Below are positions 1-12,077 of a stretch of 64,000 nt of DNA, piece by piece. Below the pieces are notes generated by a model that had not been told where the DNA came from, did not search any database, and saw only the letters and a program-made list of their open reading frames with translations. The position numbers and the translations under genes are program-made. Origin of the DNA: Ascochyta rabiei (lineage: Eukaryota > Ascomycota > Dothideomycetes > Pleosporales > Didymellaceae); NCBI RefSeq assembly GCF_004011695.2, contig NC_082416.1:372001-436000 (forward strand). Direction: 5' to 3'. Positions within the stretch are counted from its first letter, which is position 1. Each line of letters begins with the position of its first letter.

Positions 1-350
1 TGCTGTCTGTAGTACGGGCTTGGGATACTACAGGTCTGATAGATCCGGTCAGAGACATACCAGGCGTAAATTGGCCGGAAGAGGAAGGATGGAAAGAAGG
101 TCCGAACAAGAAGCGAATACTAATTGCGCCATCGATGAACACGGCAATGTGGTTGCAGCCAATTACGAAGAAACAGGTGCAGGTGTTGGAGGACGAGTGG
201 GGTGTCAAAAATGGGGGCTGGTATGAGGTACTGCAGCCAATGTCGAAGGAGCTGGCGTGTGGAGATGTTGGCGGCGGGGCTATGAAAGATTGGAGGGAGA
301 TCGTGGGTGTCATCGAAGCAAGACTTGGTTTGAAAACTATCGAGGATTGA
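1..350 (+). CDS. Phosphopantothenoylcysteine decarboxylase, C-terminal part (5' end outside window)
   Basis: The open frame starts before the window and ends at the TGA at 348-350, giving about 115 C-terminal residues. The family (flavoprotein/HFCD fold; Cab3/Hal3-Sis2 relatives in yeast) uses FMN to decarboxylate 4'-phosphopantothenoylcysteine to 4'-phosphopantetheine in coenzyme A synthesis. Two diagnostic motifs are visible. PSMNTAMW (129-152) matches the PXMNXXMW substrate motif with the catalytic Asn. LACGDVGGGAM (276-308) matches the substrate-clamp motif with its conserved Cys. Both are kept, so I read this as a real decarboxylase and not as a Hal3-like regulatory subunit that has lost catalytic residues. 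No intron is visible in this part. Confidence 0.88.
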   Translation, partial: LSVVRAWDTTGLIDPVRDIPGVNWPEEEGWKEGPNKKRILIAPSMNTAMWLQPITKKQVQVLEDEWGVKNGGWYEVLQPMSKELACGDVGGGAMKDWREIVGVIEARLGLKTIED

Positions 351-2718
351 GATGCGCAAGCTTTTGAACCAAACAAGGCGGTAGTCGTGCTGTAAAACGC
401 CTCCTTGTAATGACAGATCCTTCGAGCGACCGCAGTTTCTCGCACGAGATGATCATATCTGAGGGTGTGAACACTGATGCACAAGCAAGATACGCGAATG
501 GTCTTTGAAGTGGGCATGGACCAAGTCGTGATCTTGCCATGGGCAGATGGACCAGCCGACATAGGTACGGGATTTCTGCGTATCAAATACAGCTTCGGGG
601 TTTTCTGCACCCTCGATACTTCATTGTTTCATTGGCTCGCAGTTTGGACGACTGTGAAGCCTTTGACAGGCTGTTATCCTGTGTACTCCTCTTCACAAAG
701 CAACTATGGCATGTATGCGACTCTGTTTACGGACATGTCTTCTGACAACTTCAAACGCGATGCTCTAATTAATGAGGACACTTGCGAGAACGAGTATCAC
801 TTCAAAACGAGGCACCAGATGTGCGAGGTTTATCAGCAAGATCATCATGTCACTGGATATGCCCCGCAAAGAGTAGCCATAGCTGGCTTCATCCGTCATT
901 GACGAATACCATAATTGCATATTTGAGATCAAGCCTCAGGAATAAGCTTTTTCGGTGCGTATCTCTATGTCAACGAACGGCCACTGATACATGCGAGGCG
1001 GTCGTTCAGGAACACCAAGTATTGGAAATATTGCAGCGCACCTTCTATAACTATATCAGCCGTCAATATTGAACACAGCTGTCCAGTCGGTATCTACAAA
1101 TGCAGGGGTACGCAGACGTTCCCAGCCCGAGCGAAGAGAATACCGCAACTTGAAGTTCCCAGAAACACACATTGACAGGCTCATCAAACGTTTCTCGAGT
1201 ACAAACAGGCTCTTACGAGAAATGCTTAGACTCCATTCGTAAATCAGGTGATGTAACGGGATAGCTTCTTTACAACGAGCTACCCCCTGATACTGCAGTG
1301 CGCCAACACCGGCACATCAACCGAACCATACACTTGGTATAACCGAGCACATACACATTCAAGCGTGCATAAACCCTACAGGGATTCATATTAAGCCCAA
1401 GAGTGGCACTATTGTCAGGACGACAAGTTCACCGCAACTGCCCAGTGTCAGTTCACCGCACTAAAATACTAGATAACAGCTGAACCACTTAACGAATGGG
1501 TAAGCAGCTCAAAGCATCGAGGGGTATTGTAAATATTGTAAGCACGAACTGGTGATAGGTAGTCCTATAGGAGTTCACAGAGACTATGCTGAACGCTTTG
1601 CTCTCGAAAGTACGGTTGTGAACAGATGCTTAAGACTGCTCTCTAATCGCGTACAGATGTGACTCCAAGTGACCGAGCTTGTTCTTCTGGGATGCTAGAC
1701 CGGAAATGCTGGACAAAAGTCTGCTATGACTATAGTCTTCTTTCAATATATACTTCCCAGTTCACAAAGTAGTGTTGTAGACCGGGAGCAGTGGATGTAA
1801 GTCTTGTGTTTGATGTTCTTGGAAAATCAATTGGAGACATGGTTGTACCTTGTTGCTGCAAAAGGAATTGAGATTAGCCGTCTGAAGGTTTCGCTCATTG
1901 GGCACACAGATGGCAGACACTGCTCATACCGCCCACTGACCATGGTAAAACCTGGGCTCGAACCTATACCTCCTCGAAACTATGCCTGTTGTTATGTTAG
2001 GAAGTGTTGCTGTTATCGTTCTTGTGCTGACACGCTGCTCTTCTTTTCGAATCCCACATCTGAAATCAGACTGATTGCTCAGGGAGGGGGAAATCTAGAC
2101 GCGTAGTGGAAGAGTTACTGTGTAGATAAAAGACGTCAACGATTACACTGGGCGAGGATGCGTGTTTCGCTTCATTGCTCAACGCAGACACCCGGTAGAT
2201 TAGTCACTGTGACCGCAGCGTTTCCAACGGGCAGTACGATTTACATTGAGAGCAACAAAGCTTGCCGTAATTGAATTCTCATATCAACATTCAGTTTTTG
2301 AAGCGATAGAAGGTACCAGTTGAACGCTTAGTCCAACATACGGTCGCTTAGCAGAGACACATATGCCAGTGTTGAGTCTAAATCGAATTGCGCGTGAAAA
2401 TGACCTCGTGACTGTCAATGGACGAGATCGGTACAACGACTTGCGTCAGAAGTCATAGGTCTTGAATAACCTCCTTGAAGCAGCATTTGGGTTGTACAGA
2501 TTAGTGGAAGAACCAGATGCCCGCAGGTGCACGAGATCCGCGCACAGGTTGAAAGCTTACGGAGCAGGATTGTGAATTGACATAATAGAGCCGCTCCAAC
2601 GCCGCTAAAAGTAGCGCAGAGAGTTCCTCACTAGCACAATGAGAACGTACATAGGAGAAGCAAAAAGACACATCGCGTAAGGGATGACGGAGCAGCGTGC
2701 TGAATCCCACAGGTGTGC
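351..2718. other. Gene-free stretch, about 2.4 kb
   Basis: I see no frame with convincing protein character here. The longest one, plus strand 477-902, has no recognisable motif, no clear splice signals and no family resemblance. The first few hundred bases will include the 3' UTR of the decarboxylase gene. No tandem array stands out. Confidence 0.5.
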
Positions 2719-2724
2719 AAAAAA
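2719..2724 (-). terminator. RNA polymerase III terminator (T6) of tRNA-Asn
   Basis: A run of six A on the plus strand is six T on the transcribed strand. It lies 8 nt beyond the 3' end of the tRNA-Asn gene, as expected for Pol III termination. Confidence 0.75.
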
Positions 2725-2732
2725 GATGTTAT

Positions 2733-2828
2733 CTCCCCCGGAAAGGCTCGAACTTTCAACCTCCTGATGTGCGATCAAGCGAGATGCGGATAACAGTCAG
2801 ACGCGCTAGCCAATTGCGCCACGGAGGA
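2733..2828 (-). tRNA. tRNA-Asn (anticodon GUU) with a 22-nt intron
   Basis: On the minus strand the acceptor halves TCCTCCG and CGGGGGA pair with one G-U, followed by the discriminator G. The D arm is GCGC-loop-GCGC, the anticodon stem TCTGA pairs with TCAGG, and the loop reads CTGTTA+A with anticodon GTT. The T arm is GAAAG-TTCGAGC-CTTTC. The gene spans 96 nt; removing 22 nt after position 37 (the normal nuclear tRNA intron site) leaves a 74-nt tRNA. CCA is not encoded, as usual in eukaryotes. A and B boxes are intact (GTGGCGCAATTGG; GTTCGAGCC). Confidence 0.93.
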
Positions 2829-3676
2829 TTCAACTTGTGAAGTTGAGTGGCAACTGTTTATGAAATTTCACCTTCATTTTACATATATATACGTTTTGTT
2901 TAGCAACCATATCCAGGTAAAGCAGTCATTGAAACTAGTATGCTTGGCATCTAAAACACCAATCCCAATAATACACTCGGCGGGAGGGTCGCCATTTTGC
3001 CCGAAATTCGAAAATGAAGCTCGGACGTAGCAGCTCTCCATTCTCTCTCCAACAACAATGTCTAGATATTCTTAACGATACTTAGGCAAAGGCCTTGAAC
3101 CTAACCCACTCTTTCAAACCATCCCAAGTGCTGCCTAGCGTCTAGAAAGCTGCGGTCCAACCTGCCTGGAGGTGTCTCGAGACGAGTCCAGCAACAGTAG
3201 ATCGGATGGTGGAAAACCGGAAACCCAGGCAATCGTCTGTCGGCGTGCGGTCCGTTCTGCATGCCTCCTCTCTGGCGGATTGAACATTGATGTTGCGGTT
3301 CTGACTTCGCCGTTCCTACTACGCGGCCGTACGCCGGACTGTGCATTGTGGAATGGCCGCGCATGTGTTGCCTCGCCCCCACACTACGTAGACAACTGTA
3401 GAACTTGTTGGCCCCTGGGCAGGAAACCACAGAGGACGCATCAAGGAAGCTTATCTACAAACACTCCTGAGCGCTTAAATCGGCGTCGTGAAGGCTTGTA
3501 GGAACCGGTTATGGCTCACTCTGATGTTGGGGAAATGTATACTTATCTAGAAGCAAGGAGCGAACAGTGTGTCTGAGGACGAACAATTTATTTCTAGTCT
3601 GTACGTGCGTCTAGCGACTTCCGGTCAGATGGCGCAATGCGATGTGCAACCCATCTACACAACACCAGCCAACACG
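2829..3676. other. Gene-free stretch between tRNA-Asn and the transporter gene
   Basis: Two overlapping opposite-strand frames of 109 codons (3101-3430 minus, 3172-3501 plus) lie here, but neither has a recognisable domain, membrane segment or splice structure. The right end will include the 3' UTR of the minus-strand transporter. Confidence 0.45.
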
Positions 3677-5376
3677 TTATGTACGTACAGATGCCATCCG
3701 GATGCCTTGTCCGCCGATATCCTGATCTGCATGCAGTTCTGCAGACATTAAACCTCTACCCTCCTCTTGATCTCCGTATTGTCCAACCACTTCCGCCTTC
3801 TTTGGACCCTCCTTATGCATAGCAACGTAAATCGCTGAACCGAGGATGAGCGACGAGCCGACGATGGACAACGCCCCTGGTGTGGTGTCCCAAATGAGCT
3901 TGTCGAAACCGAGTGCGAACAGCATCTGCATGTACACCATATTAGTCGCCCGTGAAGATTTTTCATATTGCAGCCCTGCAGCAAGAAGAAATTGCTGTCC
4001 GGCGTTAGCAAAGGATTTGTTCCCAAAATAAGACAGAGTGACTCACCATCACAAATCCACAAATGCCTAAGAAGATCAAATAGCACCAGTCTCTAGAAGA
4101 CCGAGGGAGTAGGAACCCAACTCCAGGCAAGACGAGCATCATGACAATGCTCACCACTGTACACCAGGTTGCGAAGTAGTTGACCGAGATTAGTGGATGC
4201 GCTCGCTTGCCGATCCATCGAATGGTCGTGTAAGCGCCTGCAGCTCCTAAGACCCCCAGCAAAGCAGCGCCAACAGCTGATGCTCGTTGAGCTGGTGTGA
4301 CCGCATCAATTTCGGCGGCAAGGCGGTGGGCATCAGCTGTGGCATTGATTGCAACAGCAATATCTGAATCACCACTTGCAGGTGGGACTGCCTCACTGGA
4401 ATGTGACAGAAATGTGAGAAGCGAAACTGGCCCAGCAATGAGAATGACGCCGAACAGTGACACATAGGCTGCGATCTGTTCAACGCGAGTAAAAGTCTCA
4501 TTGATGAGATAAGAGCAAGCCCAACATGCGAGACTAGGTGCTAAGAAGGTGATGACAGTGGCGTCGGCCAACGGCAAGTAGAGCAAGGAGTCTTGAGAAG
4601 AAGTTAGCATATGGACTTGAGGGCAACTCAGGGGATAGCACGCTGTAATGGTCGAGGTTTGACAGCGACGAGCTTGCCATAAGATCGGAAACGGTAAAAA
4701 CATAAACACAAGCAATACATTGATATTGTAAAAGTATGACTCACAGTACATGCCGAACACCCCAAAGAAGCCGAAAAGTCCTCGGGCAACTAGTAAAGGC
4801 CGAACTTCCCTCATGCCAAAAGGAAAGTGTTCAGTCTTCTTATACCACATGTACACCGATGCACATAGGACTGTGATGCCCATACGAGCGAAGAGGATGT
4901 GAAAAGGATGGTATCCTTTGCCTGCGTGTAGTTGTTAGTACCCTCTGTTTTGACCAGTCGCTCATCTTACCATCGTTGCCCTCCATCTCGAGCATTCTCG
5001 TGGTGACATTCATCAAAGCACCGAAGAACTGTGAAATCAAGACCAAGAACAAGCCCTTGTTCTTCGTCCATATTGCCTGCGCCCTTGTCTTTACGGTCTG
5101 TGGAGGTGCTGGAGACCGAGAAGCATACCTACGACCATTTCGGTCAGGGAAATAGTCAGGGTTGTGACCTAATCGTATATTGTTGCTGTCGTCTATCGAG
5201 AGAAGTGATGGGTCCGGGGAGGGCACCCGTATAGCCCCACGTGCGACATTCAGAGATTCTTCTAGCTTATTGCCGCCGGGTTTGTCAGAAGTTACAGCCT
5301 CATAGGCGTCAAGCCGTTCGCTCGCAGCGTGCTTATCATCGTCTTCAAAGTCCCTCGGATGCGGCAGCGTGTTCAT
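3677..5376 (-). CDS. DMT-superfamily (EamA-type) membrane transporter, 4 exons
   Basis: Exons are 5376-4971, 4921-4745, 4591-4047 and 3994-3677; introns of 49, 153 and 52 nt have GT-AG ends and CTAAC-type branch sites. The protein starts at MNTLPHPRDFEDDD and has a hydrophilic N-terminal region of about 100 residues. About ten hydrophobic segments follow, in two halves typical of drug/metabolite transporters: GLFLVLISQFFGALMNV, then around ARGLFGFFGVFGMY, then the signature YSLLYLPLADATVITFLAP. The C-terminal half holds GALSIVGSSLILGSAIYVA and a short polar tail. Fungal proteins of this kind are often annotated as solute carrier 35-like or DUF6 proteins; the substrate cannot be inferred. In-frame codons continue upstream to 5638, but the extra residues look like translated UTR. 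Confidence 0.85.
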
Positions 5377-8300
5377 CACGCTTCCTTGAACGGTCCTGGA
5401 GAGGATCTGTAAAGTGGTGACGACGTTGTGAAGCCATCGTTGGAAGCGTAGAAAAGCCGTGAAGCCAAGTGCGCGATACGACAATGAGGAAGGCGCGAAC
5501 TGGTACTCAGCGAGTGAGAAGGCACACGACGCAGAGTAGCCCCCACTATCCCGCCACCCCGCGTTCTTTTCCGAATACTCCGGATGACGACCCACAGATC
5601 GGTCGCTAGCAGCGATCATGTTCACGACAAAGCTGTACAATTAACTTCGTCTGCTGCTGATGATGAGAGGTTGAGCCTGAACCTTGAGCTGAATTGGACA
5701 TCCTCCGACGATGACGCTCACCCACCTCGCGTTCGAAAATAAAGATCCTCGGCTGTGACCGCAGAGCTTCCGGGTACCAGGGACGGCGTTACTTTGTTTC
5801 CACCAAGTCGAAAATTACGGTATAGTTTGATTAGAGTCGATTGCTGTTCTTTCTATTCGCATGATGTTTGGTGCTCTTAATTTCGCTTTATTCTTACATG
5901 TTCAAGGAGGTACTGCTGAGAACTGACCGATGGCGACGGTCCCAAGGCTGGCTAGTGAATAATACACTTGGGTTTCAACAAGAGATAGGAAGCCTGCTAA
6001 TATACAGGAATCCATTTCTCACTCAAAGGAGTACCCTTCGATTCTTGTCGTCAAATGCAGCTTCTTGTTCGACCTCCTCCCTCCATTATTAGTAGCCTCA
6101 ACTGCAAGGATCATATTTGATATATCGGTCTGCCCATCAGGCCACCAGATGTTAGCATGGATGTGCATTTGCACTCCAAATCGCTCTAAAAGCTTTTGTC
6201 GGCTGACCTCTCGCCCCTGAACTCTATGCATGAGCTGACCGATCAAGAGCTGGAATGTGTTGAGTGTGACACAAACCATCCAGTGGCCACGTTCTCGACG
6301 GGACGGCTCATTGCCGTGTAGGCGAGCGATATCATGGCTGCAGCTATAGATGGCTGCTGCATAATAGAAAGAAGGACGACGAGGTAAATGCAACAATGCC
6401 CACATCTGCCTCTAGCGCAAGCATGATGCCAATATTTGGCCACGGACCGTCCTCTGGCGTCACTCACTGGGGAATGACGGTCGTCTGCCTCGTTCCGGTG
6501 GTTAAATTCCTACCCATCAAACGTCGCGAAGTAGACAAGTCACGTACATGCCCTAGTTGCCCAGTCCTGCCGCGAAACATGAGCAGGTCAGAAACCGCAT
6601 GTCCTCTTGGAACAACCCACTCACTTGAATGAAACACGGCAGAGAACCTTCAGACGTGACTGCGCATGGACAGATGCAGCACGGGCTGAACGGTGGTAGC
6701 GAGATCACGACTCAAGCGCATCCCAACTTTGGTACCCTAGAATGATCCTTTGTTTCCACGATGCCCAACGCCTCAGCGGGATCGTAACTTGCCGTCATGT
6801 ATCAACTCCACATTCGACTCGTAAGCTCGCGGTCGGAGACATACTGCTGGGCCTTTCGTCATGACCTTGCATTCACTGCCTCTACGTTTTTGTCAGCGAA
6901 TCAGCAATCCATGTCTCCTATCTATCCGGACAAACTCTTTACTCATCCGCAATAATACACCGTGATAGGTATTTGTGATTGATGATGCCGAGCCAAGTAG
7001 GTTCTTACGCGACATTGTGGAGTCATGGTGACTTTTCGCCTAACTCGGCTCGCACACGGCGATCACTGACAGGCGGGGGGACGGGATGCTTGCCATGCTT
7101 CACACGTGAGGTACATGCATGAGCTTACCGATGTTTGTGGCGAATCTAAGTGCGACGTCTCTATAGTGGCTACAGTCCTGTCGGAGTTTTCCATACCGAG
7201 ATCAAAGCTTTGCTTGCAGAGCCAAACCGAAAGCTGCGTCGAGGGCTGTCATTGTGGTAGGTATGGTCTTGTGCGACTGCGATTGCGAATGCGGAAAACC
7301 GTCGCAAATTCACTAGCTGACCGCTGTGAAGGGCTGCTGACGTCTCTCACGCTAGGAGAGAATCTCGGACGTTTGCTCCGCTCGGCTTTCCAGGGGTGGG
7401 GAAACCGCTATACCCTGATTGTTTGCTGATGTTCTGCAGTTGGCCAGCTTAAGATTCGATGCGAAGGTCCGTGTCCTATACCTTGTAACCTGCATGCGAC
7501 GTCTAAACCACAAGCATTCGCGGTCACCTGCCCGGATGCATACTTCCTGCGTCATGCATTCCATCGCGCGTAGCTCAAGCTGAACCCTCGACAGCCCTCG
7601 GTGCGCAACCGGTGGAGGGTTGGAGTCTTGATGAAGACGGCAGAGCGTAGATCATCCCACGCCGATCGAAGGTAACATCCTCGGGGTGCCCGATGCAAAG
7701 CTTTTGGCTGCTCTTCGGCGATGGGAGCCTGGTATCCAAACCAACATGGCAGTATCCGCTGGCGATCTTCTGTAGAGTGCTTGAGCCTTGCTAAGTCAAT
7801 CATCAGCCTTACGTCCGCACATCAACTCATCCGATCCGGACCCAGTTCGCTTCTAGCTTAGGCAAGAGCTCATGCCATCCTGATAATGTGAGGCATTATA
7901 GCGCGGCTCAGAAGGCGACACCACCCACTTACCTAGACATCCACATACACTACGACTAGTGATGTGGGGAGCACCCACATCCACATTCACATCGTCGGCT
8001 TGCCGCGATGTGCGCGTCGACCATGTGGGACACATGCGGGGCCTAAGATGCTGAAATGCTTGACTCCTGAAGATGCCCAAGATGCATGGAATCTGAAAGA
8101 TGATCTAGATGCGACGACTGTGCAAAGAGAGTGTGCCGTGTTTGACTGGAGGCAGTGTCGCAGTGCCTGACGTGACGCTGTGTAGTGGAAACTGCAGACT
8201 GTGGATATGTGTGGATTAATAATGCAGTGTTGGCTATGGTCGTATGCTATGAGCCACTGCCGTTCTGTGACTGGAGCTTAGAGAAAGTCCGTTGCCGCAA

Positions 8301-8571
8301 GATGCCCACCTAGGCTTGTGATCAAGAATCCCAACTCCAGGTGAGCGCCTGGAAATGCTGTCTCATACACTGCTATTCCACCTTGTAGTGATACGTAGCA
8401 TGTTCGTGAAGTGTCTCATGCATGTGCCAATCTTCTTCCCTGATGCTGTTTCTATTTGCCATAGTATTCACACTCATCTTCCCTTAGTGCGGCCTTCTCC
8501 CCAGCAGCGGCCCAATGCCCTCCGTTGCAAGAACCTGCAGTTTGTGGCCACGAGCACAGTCTAGTCCAGCA
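5377..8571. other. Gene-free stretch, about 3.2 kb
   Basis: The part nearest 5377 should hold the promoter of the transporter. The rest shows only short frames without recognisable content. The longest, minus 6019-6405 (128 codons), has no motif I can name and no partner exon. Base composition is like the flanks, not like the AT-rich block at the right end. Confidence 0.45.
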
Positions 8572-10455
8572 TCATAAGCCGGTTGTCTGATCCTCAGAAG
8601 CCTCCCCACCGGCCACTACTGATCCATTCACTGCAAGTATGCCCTGTTGGTAAAGCACTTCGTCATTGTGAACCGTTGGTTCGCAAACGCCGTCAATGCC
8701 GCTAAGCACATAGTGTTGCTCCATACTGCCAAAGCCATGTGATATCTTCTGCGCTGGGGTACTGATGTAAGATGCCGTGCCGTTTTGTGAATTTCCTAGT
8801 CTTGTTCCATTGTATATTGCGTATTTAGACGCCATTGGCTTCCATCCGTCGTGAAAGGCAAGTTCACCGGTCTGCTCGATATTCTTGGCTCGCCGTATCG
8901 TAGCATCAATGGCAAAGCCACCGCTCGGGGGTGCTCGGTAAGACGAGGTAACCCACAGGGGGTACGCAAAGGACTTGAAATAAGTCGAGGATGGTGATGT
9001 GTTGTTTCCACTCGTGTTCTGCCAGACGATCTGGTCGTTGCCCTTGCCTGTGAGCGTGCCGTGATTGAAGTATACAAGATTCTGGGTCCAAGAGACCTCT
9101 TCTGGGCCTTTCGATGTCTCGAGGGTGGATGAGATGTGGATGAAGCGAGAGACGTAAACCGAGTACTGGAGCGAGTCGACAACGTCCTTGACTGCGCTGG
9201 AGAATACGCTGATCGAAGGGATTGGGCGTTGTATTGTGTGACTCGTACCTGTGACAATGCTAGAGTCAGCATCAAGCCAAATGAACAGCTTGCCTGTAAC
9301 CACCCAATTTGATTCAATTGACTGCGTGAGCTCGCCATGGCCGTGACCATTGTCCTCTATACCAACCACTCGGATTTCAAAGACGTGGTCCTCGTTGTCG
9401 TTGAGTCTCGGAAGGAATGGTGTTACGTCGATCTCGTCTTCAACCAGGTCGAATGTATCGATGCCTACGAGGGGTCTCCAAAATGCAGGAACGACACCCC
9501 CTGAGAAGATCACTGGGAACGGCCATGCAACACCAGCCAGTTGGTCGTCAATAAAGAGTTGTAGCTCTCGGAAGGGCGAGTGACCGTAGAGAACATCGTC
9601 GTCGCCAAATACTTGTGAATCAGACGAGAGGACATTGCTCCACCAAAACTCTTCAGCAGCCTGACCACAAGCCGATATCGAAAACACGGCTCTCCTGGCA
9701 TTCTGCGGGATCTTCAGAGCATCGATGGCTCTTGACGCAGGTAGGGTGAAATGACTCGGCCTATCTGCGGAAGATCGGCGCGCAGATACTGGGAAGATGG
9801 TATCCGCGGGCACCAGCAAATCGTCGGCAGTGAAGTAAGTCGCTGTCAAGGTAGTTTGCCAAGCTCCGGTATACGTGTCGTCTACAAGGTTCCCAAGATC
9901 GAAGATGATCTTATGAGGTTGCTTGAACAAGGCAAGATAGCTACTCATATCCTTGGCGTACTTCCACACAATGCCATTATGAGTCGGCTCTGCCGTCGAT
10001 GTCCGGAATATCTCGACATCGTCAAAAAACATCAAAGCGAGTCGATCGAACTGACGTCCTGCAGAAGTGACGGTCAGGTTGAAGACTACACGGTTGTATC
10101 TGCAATTTGGCGGGTAGTACTGGCCTATGCGGCTTGGTGAGTATATTGATCGATAAGCGCTTTCGCATGAACAGACGTTCGCATCACATGTATTGGAGAG
10201 AGATGTTCGGCAAGCTTATGACGTACCTACGAAAGGTTGGCCATACGAGAGGGCAAAGGTGTGTACCATTAGAGTTTGGTGACATGTCGCTGGGGGGATT
10301 GCAATGGGAGGCGCAACCTGCAGACATTCGAGCAGGGGAGACTCATCATTGGCAGGACTGTTGAGAGCAGGATTGCCGAGAGCAGGATTCTGACGCAGCA
10401 GTTTTGGTGGCGTGATCAGGAATGCAAGTGCAACACGAGGGACCGTGACCAGCAT
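8572..10455 (-). CDS. PNGase A-family peptide N-glycanase (PF12222-like), secreted, 2 exons
   Basis: Exons are 10455-10227 and 10124-8572, joined in frame across a 102-nt intron (GTACGT...TAG), giving 593 residues. The family, known from plant PNGase A, removes N-glycans by cleaving the bond to asparagine. The N-terminus MLVTVPRVALAFLITPP looks like a signal peptide or anchor. Family-typical blocks are HTFALSYGQPFVG at the end of exon 1, then NRVVFNLTVTSAGRQFDRLA and MFFDDVEIFRTSTAEPT in exon 2, with IIFDLGNLVDDTYTGAWQTT next. The C-terminal half is beta-rich and has several N-X-S/T sites. The protein is probably secreted or in the endomembrane lumen. Start choice is moderately sure; no earlier in-frame start has a better leader. 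Confidence 0.88.
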
Positions 10456-10832
10456 TAAACAAATGGAACAATGTTTTAGCAGCCTGTGGTTGTATGGCGA
10501 ACGATGTGGCGGCTTTTGCCGCTCCGTTGCCATCTCTTTGTTTTGCCACCCAATCAGTGGGCTGCAGCTCTGCTCTGAATTGTACATGACACGCATCAGG
10601 ACCATGGATGCCACCTGAGTCGTAGTCGTCGCCAAGGAAAAGCGGTAACGCCGTCGTATGAGGTATCGTGCGAGAATCCAAAGTTTTACAATCCGCTAAA
10701 ACGCCTATAGGAGAACTTTATGTCGAGTGAACTTAATCTAGAGTGTCGAGTTAGCATGCGCATGTCACACAAGAAGCAACGTGGTCGGGTACCTCGTCAA
10801 GGGATGGGAATTACAAACAGGGATGCACTCAG

Positions 10833-11117
10833 TCAAGCAGTACCTTTGTGATTGTCCCAGAATCGTTTTGTCGCGTCTTTGACAACCACAGAGTCGCCGA
10901 AGCGTGGCCGGTAGTAGTTGAGGAGAGCGAATTCGTCTGCCGGAAGGATGTATGATGTGGGTTCAGCGTTGAGTTTTGCCCAAACGTCCGCTAACCTCTT
11001 CTCGAGGAATTGAGCAAGATGTTGGTCGACACCACCTTCACTATTTTGTGCGATGTGAACAGCTTGCCCAAGGGAGAGTTGACCGTAGCCGGCTAGGTAT
11101 TCTGTGTTACCACCCAT
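10833..11117 (-). CDS. Small conserved-looking protein of unknown function, 94 aa
   Basis: The frame reads MGGNTEYLAGYGQLSLGQAV and ends near RPRFGDSVVVKDATKRFWDN. It is soluble, with no signal or membrane segment, and has the residue balance of a real protein. It resembles short hypothetical proteins of filamentous fungi, but I cannot name a domain. A GT donor (GTACTG at 10843) lies inside the last codons, and a strong branch plus acceptor (GCTAAC...CTCTAG, ending at 10738) lies 106 nt further on. Splicing would change the end from KGTA to KD-stop, so the 3' end is uncertain. A TATA box lies about 170 nt upstream. Confidence 0.6.
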   Translation of the reverse strand: MGGNTEYLAGYGQLSLGQAVHIAQNSEGGVDQHLAQFLEKRLADVWAKLNAEPTSYILPADEFALLNYYRPRFGDSVVVKDATKRFWDNHKGTA

Positions 11118-11291
11118 GTTGTTGTAGAGCGAGTAATGGCGGATGGACGAGGTTGCTTTTGCAGAGAGAGACGCTCAAGGAATTTGTTGACGAAGGGACA
11201 GTGGTGTGCTTGTTGATAACAAGACCGAAAAGAGCGATGCTCGGTGAAGCCGTGAAAGTAGGAGAGGTGAGGGGGTAGTGCGGGAGTGGAC

Positions 11292-11299
11292 TATATATA
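11292..11299 (-). promoter_or_regulatory. Candidate TATA box of the small gene at 10833-11117
   Basis: TATATATA lies about 175 nt upstream of the ATG in otherwise mixed sequence. The position fits a core promoter with a leader of roughly 140-150 nt. No expression evidence is available. Confidence 0.4.
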
Positions 11300-11922
11300 C
11301 AAAAGCATATTAATAGTCATTTTACGAAGGAGAGCGAACCCACGTGGAGAAGCTGGCAGACCCCGAGCACGAACTCATGCAGCTGCGTAAGACGAGAGCT
11401 TGGTCAAGGCCTCAAACAGTTGGTTCCGGGAGCGTGCCGTTTTGGGCGCTGTCAAGCTGTGAAGCGGACAAGTGGGTGCGGCGACACCAAGTTGCGGACT
11501 ATCCGTCCAACGAACGTGTGAAGCCAGAGCCCTGGTCCACCGAAAAGCGTGACGGCTGGGCTTCACCAAGGAGAAAAGAAGGAGCCGAGCAATTAGGTGG
11601 GACGCAAGACAGCGTTCCCAGGCCAAGACCAGCTGTATCCGCTATCCTGGAACATTTTAGTTCTGACAAACCACGAACGACTCAGTCGCACAACCAACCA
11701 GGGATCAGACGCTGCCTGAAGGGGACTTGACGCGCCTGAAAGATGAACAAGGTCCTAGCACTCGCCAGTGTCGATGCGCAGAAGGCCCAAGTTTGAGACT
11801 GGTGCAGTAGCAGGGTTGTTGGTGCGCCGAAAACTTTGTTCGCAGCCCGTAAACCTTCGCAGGTCCCGCAGTCAGGCTCCAAGCCGCTTCAAAGCCGTGT
11901 TCTCGATCCAGCTAGCGGATGA

Positions 11923-11970
11923 GAGCTTGAGAGCTTGAGAGCTTGAGAGCTTGAGAGCTTGACAGCTTGA
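11923..11970 (+). repeat. Tandem repeat, 8-bp unit GAGCTTGA x 6
   Basis: Five perfect copies of GAGCTTGA are followed by one copy with a single change (CAGCTTGA). The array lies in a gene-free region. Confidence 0.92.
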
Positions 11971-12045
11971 GAGAGCGTCCCCAACGACAATAAGGCCAGC
12001 AGACGAAAGTCAGGGGCTTTGCCACGCAAGAAACGAGACGATGCT

Positions 12046-12077
12046 GTGATGTCGTGATGTCGTGATGTCGTGATATC
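12046..12077 (+). repeat. Tandem repeat, 8-bp unit GTGATGTC x 4
   Basis: Three perfect copies of GTGATGTC are followed by GTGATATC. It lies only 75 bp from the GAGCTTGA array and has the same unit length but a different sequence. Confidence 0.9.

Noticed and set aside
477..902. Open frame of 141 codons on the plus strand
   Set aside because: No recognisable domain, no splice partners and codon content like random sequence; no ATG context or promoter sign supports it.
3101..3501. Two overlapping opposite frames of 109 codons each
   Set aside because: They mirror each other and neither has protein-family character.
6019..6405. Minus-strand frame of 128 codons
   Set aside because: It looked briefly like a membrane or domain fragment, but no motif or partner exon could be found.
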